Assembly (NCBI RefSeq): GCF_006438845.1
Contig: NZ_RCZJ01000006.1
Coordinates: forward strand, 62,001 to 126,000
Origin: Variovorax ginsengisoli
GTDB taxonomy: Bacteria; Pseudomonadota; Gammaproteobacteria; Burkholderiales; Burkholderiaceae_C
Direction of reading: 5' to 3'
DNA length: 64,000 nt
In this document: positions 18,395 to 25,395 of the stretch, in pieces
Layout: the number at the start of each line of letters is the position of its first letter
Position numbering within the stretch: position 1 is the stretch's first letter
Notes under the pieces: generated by a model
Database searches by the model: none
What the model was told of the DNA's origin: nothing
What the model saw: only the letters and a program-made list of their open reading frames with translations
Made by a program: the position numbers and the translations under genes

Positions 18395-19372
18395 TCACAT
18401 CAGCAGGTGCTCGCCTTCGTTGGCGCCGCCGAGCGTCACGTAGTTCACCTTGCGGATGTCCATCAGCGCCTTGCCGCCCGCGTAGCTGATGGAGCTCTGC
18501 ACGTCCTGCTCCATCTCGACCAGCGTGTCGGCCAGCTTGCCCTTGATCGGCTCGAGGATGCGTTTGCCTTCGACGTGCTTGTACTCGCCCTTGTTGAAGT
18601 CGCTGGCCGAGCCGTAGTACTCCTTGAAGCGCACGCCGTCGACCTCGACGGTCTTGCCGGGCGACTCTTCATGGCCCGCGAACAGCGACCCGATCATCAC
18701 CATCGACGCGCCGAAGCGGATGCTCTTGGCGATGTCACCATGATCGCGAATGCCGCCGTCGGCAATGATCGGCTTGGTGGCCACGCGGGCGCACCACTTG
18801 AGCGCGCTCAGTTGCCAGCCGCCGGTGCCGAAACCGGTCTTGAGCTTGGTGATGCAGACCTTGCCCGGGCCGATCCCGACCTTGGTCGCGTCGGCACCCC
18901 AGTTCTCCAGGTCGATGATGGCTTCGGGCGTGCCCACGTTGCCGGCGATCACGAAGCTCTTCGGCAGCTTTGCCTTGAGGTAGCCGATCATGTTCTTCAC
19001 CGTGTCGGCATGGCCGTGCGCGATGTCGATGGTGATGTATTCCGGCGTCAGGCCGGCCGCGACCAGCTGGTCGACGGTGTCGTAGTCCGCCTTCTTGACG
19101 CCCAGCGAAATCGAGGCAAATGCGCCCTCGGCATGCATGCGCTTCACGAAAGCGACGTTGTCGAGATCGAAGCGGTGCATCACATAGAAATAGCCGTTCT
19201 GCGCCAGCCAGAGGCTGATGGTCTCGTCGACCACCGTCTTCATGTTGGCCGGCACCACCGGAAGGCGAAAGCTGCGGCCGCCGAGCGTGACGCTGGCGTC
19301 GCATTCCGAACGGCTTTCCACGCGGCACTTGCGCGGGAGCAGGAGGATGTTGTCGTAGTCGAAGATCTGCAT
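18395..19372 (-). CDS. guaC: GMP reductase
   Basis: A 325-residue enzyme that converts GMP to IMP with NADPH, linking guanine and adenine nucleotide pools in the cytosol. It has the IMPDH/GMPR TIM-barrel with the catalytic loop GPGKVC (Cys173) and the flavin-free phosphate-binding segments GGIRDHGD and GSLFAG. There is no CBS domain insert, which separates it from IMP dehydrogenase. The start MQIFDYDN matches the normal family N-terminus and has AGGAG about ten bases upstream. It stands alone on the minus strand, about 90 bases after a strong terminator. Confidence 0.93.
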   Translation of the reverse strand: MQIFDYDNILLLPRKCRVESRSECDASVTLGGRSFRLPVVPANMKTVVDETISLWLAQNGYFYVMHRFDLDNVAFVKRMHAEGAFASISLGVKKADYDTVDQLVAAGLTPEYITIDIAHGHADTVKNMIGYLKAKLPKSFVIAGNVGTPEAIIDLENWGADATKVGIGPGKVCITKLKTGFGTGGWQLSALKWCARVATKPIIADGGIRDHGDIAKSIRFGASMVMIGSLFAGHEESPGKTVEVDGVRFKEYYGSASDFNKGEYKHVEGKRILEPIKGKLADTLVEMEQDVQSSISYAGGKALMDIRKVNYVTLGGANEGEHLLM

Positions 19373-19474
19373 GAGAACCAAGCTCCTGTGGAGGTGCGCC
19401 GCGGAACGATTTCCGGCGGCGTTGGGCGCTTGGTTGCAGCCCGGTCTCTTCAACGCCGTGGCAGACGAAAAAAA

Positions 19475-19502
19475 ACCGGGCGACAAGAAACTTGGGCCCG
19501 GT
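19475..19502 (-). terminator. Rho-independent terminator downstream of the ompW remnant
   Basis: On the minus strand ACCGGGC pairs with GCCCGGT, with an inner CAAG/CTTG stem and AAA-type loop, followed by about eight T. It lies between the ompW remnant and guaC, so guaC must start from its own promoter in the next ~90 bases, unless this is an attenuator in a longer guaC leader. Confidence 0.8.
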
Positions 19503-19580
19503 GACCGATTCTAGGCAGGTGCCGCCTCACACGCGAGGCGACTTTCGTATAGACCTTATTCGCGAACCGGCTCTGCTCGA

Positions 19581-19756
19581 TCAGAAGCGGTAGCCGATGC
19601 CCATCCCGATCAGAAGCGGGTCGACCTTCACCGTCGAGAATTTCGCGCCGTCGAGGCTGACATCGGTGCGGATCTGCACCTTCTTCACGCCGAAACGCAC
19701 AGCGTGCCGAGCAGGGCGGCGACAAGGGTGCGGGCGATATTCTTCTTCATGGTCAT
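19581..19756 (-). pseudogene. ompW: ompW remnant: signal peptide joined to the last ~38 residues
   Basis: Reading the minus strand from 19756 gives a typical signal peptide (MTMKKNIARTL..., ending CVSA) and then a stop. In another frame, overlapping the join, the sequence continues with VKVDPLLIGMGIGYRF and a stop at 19581. This is the standard C-terminal strand and terminal Phe of OmpW-family eight-strand outer-membrane proteins, which are normally about 210 residues. So roughly 150 residues were lost by one internal deletion that also shifted the frame. Promoter region and terminator are still present. The 614-base stretch from 19373 to 19986 holds only this remnant, its terminator and the promoter region shared with azurin. 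Confidence 0.78.
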
Positions 19757-19888
19757 GGGACTCCAGTTGTGGCCGGCGCAAGGGGTCGGCAGCCGAAGGC
19801 CAGTGTCGGCAGGCACGGCGGCCGTGTCCTTGATCCAGGGAAACAGTCGGCCGCTGACCGCAAGGACGCTGTGCGCCTTGCCTCGACC

Positions 19889-19902
19889 TTGACGCAGGTC
19901 AG
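19889..19902. promoter_or_regulatory. FNR/ANR-like site between ompW remnant and azurin
   Basis: TTGAC-GCAG-GTCAG is close to the FNR-family consensus TTGAT-N4-ATCAA. It lies about 85 bases before the azurin start and about 130 bases before the ompW remnant start. Both ompW and azurin are known targets of FNR/ANR-type oxygen sensors in other proteobacteria. A TATAAC hexamer at 19933-19938 could be the azurin -10, but the spacing is a few bases longer than a classic class II site. Confidence 0.45.
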
Positions 19903-19986
19903 TGCCAGTCGCGTTGCGCCCTCGACAATGCGTATAACGGCAGCGCATTCCGGCACTGCCCTCGTCGTTCCCTGGAGACCGTTCCC

Positions 19987-20448
19987 ATGCTTCGCCACCG
20001 TTTCGCCGTCACGGCCGCCACTGCCTTCCTTTCGCTTGCCTCGTCCTCCGTCTTCGCCGCCGATTGCGTGGTCGAGATCGAAGGCAACGACGCCATGCAA
20101 TTCAGCAAGCCCGCCATCGAAGTGAGCAAGACCTGCAAGGACTTCACTGTCAAGCTCAAGCACAGCGGGAAGCTGCCCAAGCAGGCCATGGGCCACAACT
20201 GGGTGCTGGCCAAGACGGCCGACGTGCAGGCCATCGCCAGCGACGGCATCGCCGCCGGACTGCCGCAGAACTACGTGAGGGCCGGCGACGCGCGCGTCGT
20301 GGCCCACACCAAGATCGTGGGCGGTGGTGAAAGCGACAGCGTGACCTTTGCCGTGGGCAAGCTCGGCGCGAGCGAGAGCTACACCTACTTCTGCTCCTTC
20401 CCCGGCCATTCGTCGATCATGAAGGGCACGCTCAAGCTCGTGAAGTAA
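19987..20448 (+). CDS. azu: Azurin (blue copper electron carrier)
   Basis: A 153-residue periplasmic cupredoxin that shuttles single electrons, for example to cytochrome-type oxidases or denitrification enzymes. A signal peptide of 24 residues (ending SVFA) leaves a 129-residue mature protein of normal azurin size. All type-1 copper ligands are present: His70, Cys136, His141 and Met145, equal to mature His46, Cys112, His117 and Met121, plus Gly at mature 45 (MGH). The two disulfide cysteines (Cys27 and Cys50) are kept. It has its own promoter region with an FNR-like site and is followed after 44 bases by the helicase gene. Confidence 0.96.
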   Translation: MLRHRFAVTAATAFLSLASSSVFAADCVVEIEGNDAMQFSKPAIEVSKTCKDFTVKLKHSGKLPKQAMGHNWVLAKTADVQAIASDGIAAGLPQNYVRAGDARVVAHTKIVGGGESDSVTFAVGKLGASESYTYFCSFPGHSSIMKGTLKLVK

Positions 20449-20480
20449 GCCGGACGACGGCACGGCCACACCGGCGTTCC

Positions 20481-20486
20481 TACAAT
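20481..20486 (+). promoter_or_regulatory. -10-like TACAAT seven bases before the helicase start codon
   Basis: The hexamer ends seven bases before the A of the start codon at 20493, so transcription from it would begin at or next to the ATG and give a leaderless message. The -35 region is weak. Confidence 0.35.
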
Positions 20487-20492
20487 GCCCGG

Positions 20493-22928
20493 ATGTCTCT
20501 TTTCGGCTCGCATGACGCCTCCCAAGGTGCTCCCCACTCTCCAGCGGCCGCCTCGCCCCTGCTCGCCAATCTCAACCCCGAGCAGCTCGCCGCTGTCACG
20601 CTGCCCGAAGGCAACGCGCTGATCCTCGCCGGTGCCGGTTCGGGCAAGACGCGGGTGCTCACCACCCGCATCGCCTGGCTGCTGCAGACCGGCCAGGTCT
20701 CGCCCGGGGGCGTGCTGGCCGTGACTTTCACCAACAAGGCGGCCAAGGAGATGGTGACGCGTCTGACCGCGATGCTGCCGATCAATGCGCGCGGCATGTG
20801 GATCGGCACCTTCCACGGCCTGTGCAATCGCTTCCTGCGCGCGCACTGGAAGCTGGCCAACCTGCCGTCGACCTTCCAGATCCTCGATACGCAGGACCAA
20901 CTCTCGGCCATCAAGCGGCTGATGAAGCAGTTCAACGTCGACGACGAGCGCTTTCCAGCCAAGCAGACGCAGTGGTTCATCGCCGGCGCCAAGGAAGACG
21001 GCCGGCGCCCGCGCGATGTCGAGGTGCGCAGCGAGGAAGACCGCAAGAAGGTCGAGATCTACCAGCTCTACGAAGAGCAATGCCAGCGCGAAGGCGTGGT
21101 CGACTTCAGCGAGCTGATGCTGCGCAGCTACGAACTGCTGCGCGACAACGACGTGATCCGCGAGCACTACCAGCGGCGCTTCCGCCACATCCTGATCGAC
21201 GAGTTCCAGGACACCAACCGCCTGCAGTACGCCTGGATCAAGATGCTCTCGGGCGTGACGGTCGAAGGCCGCTTCGTGCCGGGCGGCAGCAGCGTGATCG
21301 CGGTGGGCGACGACGACCAGAGCATCTACGCGTTTCGCGGCGCGCGCGTGGGCAACATGGCCGACTTCGTGCGCGAGTTCGAAGTGCAGCGCCAGATCAA
21401 GCTCGAGCAGAACTACCGCAGCTTCAGCAACATCCTCGACTCGGCGAATGCGCTGATCGGCCACAACACCAAGCGCCTGGGCAAGAACCTGCGCACCGAC
21501 CAGGGGCCCGGCGAACCGGTGCGCGTGTACGAATCCACCAGCGACTTCGCCGAGGCGCAGTGGATGGTCGAGGAGATGCGCCAGCTGGTGCGCGAAGGCA
21601 TCGACCGCAAGGAAATTGCGGTGCTCTACCGCAGCAATGCGCAGAGCCGGGTGATCGAAACCGCGTTGTTCAATGCGGCGGTGCCGTACCGGGTGTACGG
21701 CGGCCTGCGCTTCTTCGAGCGTGCCGAAATCAAGCACGCGCTGGGCTACCTGCGCCTGCTCGAAAACAAGGACGACGACACCAGCTTCCTGCGCATCGTC
21801 AATTTTCCGCCGCGCGGCATCGGGGCGCGCAGCATCGAGCTGTTGCAGGACGCGGCGCGCGCGGCCGGCCATTCGCTGCACGACGCGGTGAGCGCGGTGG
21901 GTGGCAAGGCGGGTGCCAACCTGTCGGCCTTCGTCGCCAAGATCGACGTGCTGCGCGAGCAGACCGTCGGTATCTCGCTGCGCGAGATCATCGAGCTGGT
22001 GCTCGATCACAGCGGCCTCATCGAACACTACAAGGCCGACCGCGAAGGCGCCGACCGCGTCGAGAATCTGGAAGAACTGGTGAATGCCGCCGAGAGCTTC
22101 GTCACGCAGGAAGGCTTCGGTCGCGATGCGGTGGCGTTGCCGGTCGACGAACTGCGCCAGTCGCCTGCCAGCCAGGGCCTGGACCCGAGCCGACCCATGA
22201 TCGACGAAGCGCTGGAGCCGCTCGCGCCCGACGCCGAGACGGGCGAAACATTGAGCCCGCTCGCCGCCTTCCTGACCCACGCTGCGCTCGAGTCTGGCGA
22301 CAACCAGGCCCAGGCCGGGCAAGATGCCGTGCAGCTGATGACGGTGCATGCAGCCAAGGGGCTGGAATTCGACTGCGTGTTCATCACCGGCATGGAGGAG
22401 GGCCTGTTCCCGCACGAGAACTCGATGAGCGATCACGACGGCCTCGAGGAAGAGCGCCGCCTCATGTATGTCGCCATCACGCGGGCGCGCCAGCGCCTCT
22501 ACATGAGCCATTCGCAGACGCGCATGCTGCACGGTCAGACCCGCTACAACCTCAAGAGCCGCTTCTACGACGAGTTGCCCGAGGCCGCACTGAAATGGCT
22601 GACGCCGAAGAACCAGGGCTTCGCGCCTTCGGCCTTCGGCTATGGCGGCGGCTATGCCACTTCACGCGGCGCGGGCGGCGGGAGCGGGGGCAGCGGCTAC
22701 GGAGGCGGCTTCGGCAAGGAATCTTTCGCGAGCCCGCCTGTGCCGCCGCAGAAGGCCGCACCCTCGCACGGCCTGCGTTCGGGCATGCAGGTGTTCCACA
22801 ACAAGTTCGGCGAAGGCACCGTGCTCGCGCTCGAGGGCGGCGGTGACGACGCCCGTGCGCAGATCAACTTCCCGCGCCACGGCGTGAAGTGGCTGGCGCT
22901 GTCGGTGGCGAAACTCACGCCCGTTTGA
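20493..22928 (+). CDS. uvrD: UvrD/Rep-family ATP-dependent DNA helicase
   Basis: An 811-residue superfamily 1A helicase that unwinds DNA 3' to 5' in nucleotide excision and mismatch repair. All motifs are visible: Walker A AGAGSGKT (46-53), motif Ia TFTNKAA, motif II DEFQDTN, motif III GDDDQSIYAFRG, motif IV YRSNAQSR, motif V TVHAAKGLEF and motif VI VAITRARQ. A Gly/Ser-rich linker near residue 720-745 leads to a C-terminal fold (MQVFHNKFGEGTV) like that of PcrA/UvrD, which binds RNA polymerase in relatives. PcrA-like is an equally good name. A possible leaderless promoter precedes it; a dispersed intergenic repeat follows the stop codon. Confidence 0.93.
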   Translation: MSLFGSHDASQGAPHSPAAASPLLANLNPEQLAAVTLPEGNALILAGAGSGKTRVLTTRIAWLLQTGQVSPGGVLAVTFTNKAAKEMVTRLTAMLPINARGMWIGTFHGLCNRFLRAHWKLANLPSTFQILDTQDQLSAIKRLMKQFNVDDERFPAKQTQWFIAGAKEDGRRPRDVEVRSEEDRKKVEIYQLYEEQCQREGVVDFSELMLRSYELLRDNDVIREHYQRRFRHILIDEFQDTNRLQYAWIKMLSGVTVEGRFVPGGSSVIAVGDDDQSIYAFRGARVGNMADFVREFEVQRQIKLEQNYRSFSNILDSANALIGHNTKRLGKNLRTDQGPGEPVRVYESTSDFAEAQWMVEEMRQLVREGIDRKEIAVLYRSNAQSRVIETALFNAAVPYRVYGGLRFFERAEIKHALGYLRLLENKDDDTSFLRIVNFPPRGIGARSIELLQDAARAAGHSLHDAVSAVGGKAGANLSAFVAKIDVLREQTVGISLREIIELVLDHSGLIEHYKADREGADRVENLEELVNAAESFVTQEGFGRDAVALPVDELRQSPASQGLDPSRPMIDEALEPLAPDAETGETLSPLAAFLTHAALESGDNQAQAGQDAVQLMTVHAAKGLEFDCVFITGMEEGLFPHENSMSDHDGLEEERRLMYVAITRARQRLYMSHSQTRMLHGQTRYNLKSRFYDELPEAALKWLTPKNQGFAPSAFGYGGGYATSRGAGGGSGGSGYGGGFGKESFASPPVPPQKAAPSHGLRSGMQVFHNKFGEGTVLALEGGGDDARAQINFPRHGVKWLALSVAKLTPV

Positions 22929-22936
22929 GTTGGAAG

Positions 22937-23029
22937 GTCTTCGCCAGGAACACCGCGGAACCGGCTTTGCCGGGCCGCAGGTGTTGCCCCCGGAGGGGGT
23001 TGGCGAAGCGACACGCAGTGCGCGAAGAC
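22937..23029. repeat. Dispersed intergenic element, copy 1
   Basis: A 93-bp element between two convergent genes. Its ends are an 8-bp inverted pair (GTCTTCGC / GCGAAGAC). It contains a CCCCCGGAGGGGG palindrome and a CCGGCTTTGCCGG palindrome, so it can fold as RNA on either strand. Related copies lie at 36536-36630 (inverted) and 51162-51253. It may act as a bidirectional terminator here. The family name is not known to me. Confidence 0.75.
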
Positions 23030-23036
23030 TGGGGGG

Positions 23037-23828
23037 TCAGTCGATAAAGCTGTCGCGGAACGTGAACCAGGTGCTGGTGAAGAACATCGCCGCCATCACC
23101 AGCGCACCGCCCACCATCAACGCGCCGCCAGCCGCTACGGCACCTTCACCGGCCACCGCAGCGAAGAGGGTGGCGACCAGGCTCAGCACGATGCCGGAGA
23201 CGACGAACACGCCGACCCACGTCACGCCGAAGACGAACATCGCGCCGAGGTTCTTGAAGCAGGCAAAGAAGCTGAAGAACAGGCTCTTGGCCGGCGGCAC
23301 GCCGTGCCAGTGCACGAGCGCCGGCGCATGCCAGAAGGCCAGCGACAGCGGCAGGTAGAGCGCCATCGCGATCCACAGCGCGGCCTGGAAATCACCGGAT
23401 TCCGCCATCTCGCGGCTGACCGTGCCGCCCATCAGGTAGACCTTTGCGAACTGGCCGCCGTCGGCCAGCGCCGATACGCCCATCACCAAAAGGAAAAGCG
23501 CTGCATAGAGCCCGCCCAGCACGAGCATCGGCCGGATGCCGCTGCGCGCGGCGTTCAGCGCGGCCAAGAACACGGCCGCGGCCGGTGGCTTCTGTCCGTT
23601 CTCGGCCTTGGCAGACTCGGCGCTGGCGGCCATCAGCCCGAGTGTCATGGTCGGGAGCAGCATCAGCGCGAAGACGGTCCCGATCAGCGGGACCTGGGAG
23701 GCGATCGACACCAACGCCATGAAGAAGAAGAACAGCGACACGAAGGCCAAGGGCCGTTTTGCGAAGGTCTGCAGTCCGGTGCGGACCCAGGCCACGCCAG
23801 TGCGGGCCGGGACGATGTTGAGTTTCAT
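23037..23828 (-). CDS. BPSS1780-family inner-membrane protein
   Basis: A 263-residue integral membrane protein of unknown function with about six hydrophobic helices, beginning MKLNIVPARTG and then a helix around residue 28-50. The N-terminal R-x-G-x3-W-x-R-x-G pattern and overall length fit the BPSS1780 family, common in Burkholderiales. It follows thrB with a 9-base gap on the same strand, so it is the last gene of a DUF2782-thrB operon. No catalytic motif is seen. Confidence 0.75.
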   Translation of the reverse strand: MKLNIVPARTGVAWVRTGLQTFAKRPLAFVSLFFFFMALVSIASQVPLIGTVFALMLLPTMTLGLMAASAESAKAENGQKPPAAAVFLAALNAARSGIRPMLVLGGLYAALFLLVMGVSALADGGQFAKVYLMGGTVSREMAESGDFQAALWIAMALYLPLSLAFWHAPALVHWHGVPPAKSLFFSFFACFKNLGAMFVFGVTWVGVFVVSGIVLSLVATLFAAVAGEGAVAAGGALMVGGALVMAAMFFTSTWFTFRDSFID

Positions 23829-23837
23829 GGAATCCGT

Positions 23838-24893
23838 TCAAGCCGCGATCGCAGCCGGCGGCAGGTGCAGGCTTTGCACGGGTGCCAGCGGTGTGCGGGC
23901 GCGCTCACGCAGCACCCGCTCGAAATGGGTGGGGTCGTGGGCCTTCAGCATGCTGGCCTCGCGGGGCAGATGGAAGTCCCAAAGCCGCGAGATCCAGAAG
24001 CGCAATGCGGCTGCGCGCAGCATGGCGGGCAGCAGAGTGCGCTCTGCGCCGGTGAGTGGGCGCACCGTCAGGTAGGCCGCAAGCAAGGCGTCGGCGCGCA
24101 ACGCATCATGGACACCGGTGCGCAGGTCGATCGCCCAGTCGTTCAGGCAGACGGCGAGATCGAACAGCCACGTGTCGGTGCCGGCGAAGTAGAAATCGAA
24201 GACACCACTCAGCCGCGGTGGCGTGTCGCTGCTGCCGGCCTCGAACATCGCGTTGTCGCGGAAAAGGTCGGCATGCACCGGGCCCCGAGGCAGCGCCGCA
24301 TGGGCCGACGATGCAGCCACGTGGTTCTGGTAAGCGAGTTCGGCGCGCAGCAGGGTGGCCTGGGATTCATCGAGGTAAGGCAGCACCACGGGCGCCGTGT
24401 CGTTCCACCATGCGAGCCCGCGCAGATTGGGTTGCACCCGGTCGAAGTCCCGCCCTGCCAGATGCATGCGAGCGAGCCAATGGCCGAGTTCGGCGCAGTG
24501 CGCCGGGCCCGGATCGAGTTCGCTGTGTCCGCCCAAGCGCTGTACGACGGCAGCAGGCTTGCCGGCCACCCTGTGCACCAGCTCGCACGGCGCGTCGGCA
24601 GGCCATGACAGCACGGATCCGGTCGGCAAGGTGACTGCCGGGTCGGCCACCGGCGCCGGCACGGGAATTCCCCGGGCCGCCAAGTGCTTCATCAGGCAAA
24701 GGTAATACGGCAGCTGCGCCGGGCCCAGTCGCTCGAACAGCGTCAGGACGAATTCGCCTTTTTCCGTGCTCGCGAAATAGTTGGTGTTCTCGATGCCGCC
24801 CTGAATGCCTTTGAGCGACTGCAGAGCCCCGAGGCCCAAGCGCTGCACGAGCGCATCCGCTTCGTCGAAACCGACGTCGGTGTAGACCGCCAC
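23838..24893 (-). CDS. thrB: Homoserine kinase (aminoglycoside-phosphotransferase type)
   Basis: A 351-residue cytosolic kinase that phosphorylates L-homoserine with ATP, the step before threonine synthase. It belongs to the ThrB family with the APH/choline-kinase fold used by many beta- and gammaproteobacteria, not to the GHMP fold. Visible marks are GGIENTNYF near the N-terminus, the catalytic loop HADLFRDN near residue 206 and the metal-binding DFYFAG segment. Length is complete. It sits 7 bases after the DUF2782 gene and 9 bases before the BPSS1780-like gene, so the three are one operon divergent from polA. Confidence 0.92.
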   Translation of the reverse strand: MAVYTDVGFDEADALVQRLGLGALQSLKGIQGGIENTNYFASTEKGEFVLTLFERLGPAQLPYYLCLMKHLAARGIPVPAPVADPAVTLPTGSVLSWPADAPCELVHRVAGKPAAVVQRLGGHSELDPGPAHCAELGHWLARMHLAGRDFDRVQPNLRGLAWWNDTAPVVLPYLDESQATLLRAELAYQNHVAASSAHAALPRGPVHADLFRDNAMFEAGSSDTPPRLSGVFDFYFAGTDTWLFDLAVCLNDWAIDLRTGVHDALRADALLAAYLTVRPLTGAERTLLPAMLRAAALRFWISRLWDFHLPREASMLKAHDPTHFERVLRERARTPLAPVQSLHLPPAAIAA

Positions 24894-24900
24894 GCCGTGC

Positions 24901-25266
24901 TCAGAACTTCATCAGGTTCCAGACACGGGGGCCGTTGCCGCCGGTTCCGGTTTCCGACTGGCCCTGGCGCTCACGGCCGCCGTCGTTCGGCAGGACCTGG
25001 TACGACGGAACATCGGCTTTCGGCTGGACCGTGATGCTCTGCGTCTGGCCGCCATAGCGCACCTCGTCGACCTTGGCGCCGCCGTCTTCCACGTGGATGT
25101 TCTCGATCTTCTGGTTGCGTCGACCCTCTTCACGTGCATCGGCGGAGGCCGCAGGGGCCACTGGCACGGGCTGCGATGAGGTCTGTGCGTGGACGGCAGC
25201 GACGGGCACGGCGCAGACAAAAGCCAGCACTGCGTGGCGGACGAGGGAGGGAAGGTTGGAGGCCAT
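24901..25266 (-). CDS. DUF2782 exported small protein
   Basis: A 121-residue protein with a signal peptide (MASNLPSLVRH..., ending VHAQT), then a low-complexity Pro/Ala stretch and a conserved core (IENIHVEDGGAKVDEVRYGG) ending near the C-terminus in PRVWNLMKF. This fits DUF2782, whose role is unknown. It is normally found next to thrB and polA in Burkholderiales, as here. The start is set at the Met that gives the best signal peptide; a longer start at 25293 is possible. First gene of the operon with thrB. Confidence 0.8.
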   Translation of the reverse strand: MASNLPSLVRHAVLAFVCAVPVAAVHAQTSSQPVPVAPAASADAREEGRRNQKIENIHVEDGGAKVDEVRYGGQTQSITVQPKADVPSYQVLPNDGGRERQGQSETGTGGNGPRVWNLMKF

Positions 25267-25383
25267 GCGCCAATTGTAGGTGCCGGCCTGCATTTTGGCT
25301 GTCAGCGTGGGGCGTCACCGGGCGTCCGCTGCCCTTGTACGCCACCGCGCATGCGCCCGCGTGAGCAGCCGGGGCCAGGCGGG

Positions 25384-25389
25384 CAAAAT
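25384..25389 (+). promoter_or_regulatory. -10-like CAAAAT seven bases before the polA start codon
   Basis: The hexamer has the same distance to the start codon as the ones before uvrD and the EgtB-like gene, which would give a leaderless polA message. It matches the -10 consensus only in part and has no clear -35. Confidence 0.3.
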
Positions 25390-25395
25390 GGCCCG

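Noticed and set aside
18395..19372. IMP dehydrogenase rather than GMP reductase
   Set aside because: The protein is 325 residues, starts MQIFDYDN and has no CBS insert; all of this fits GuaC.
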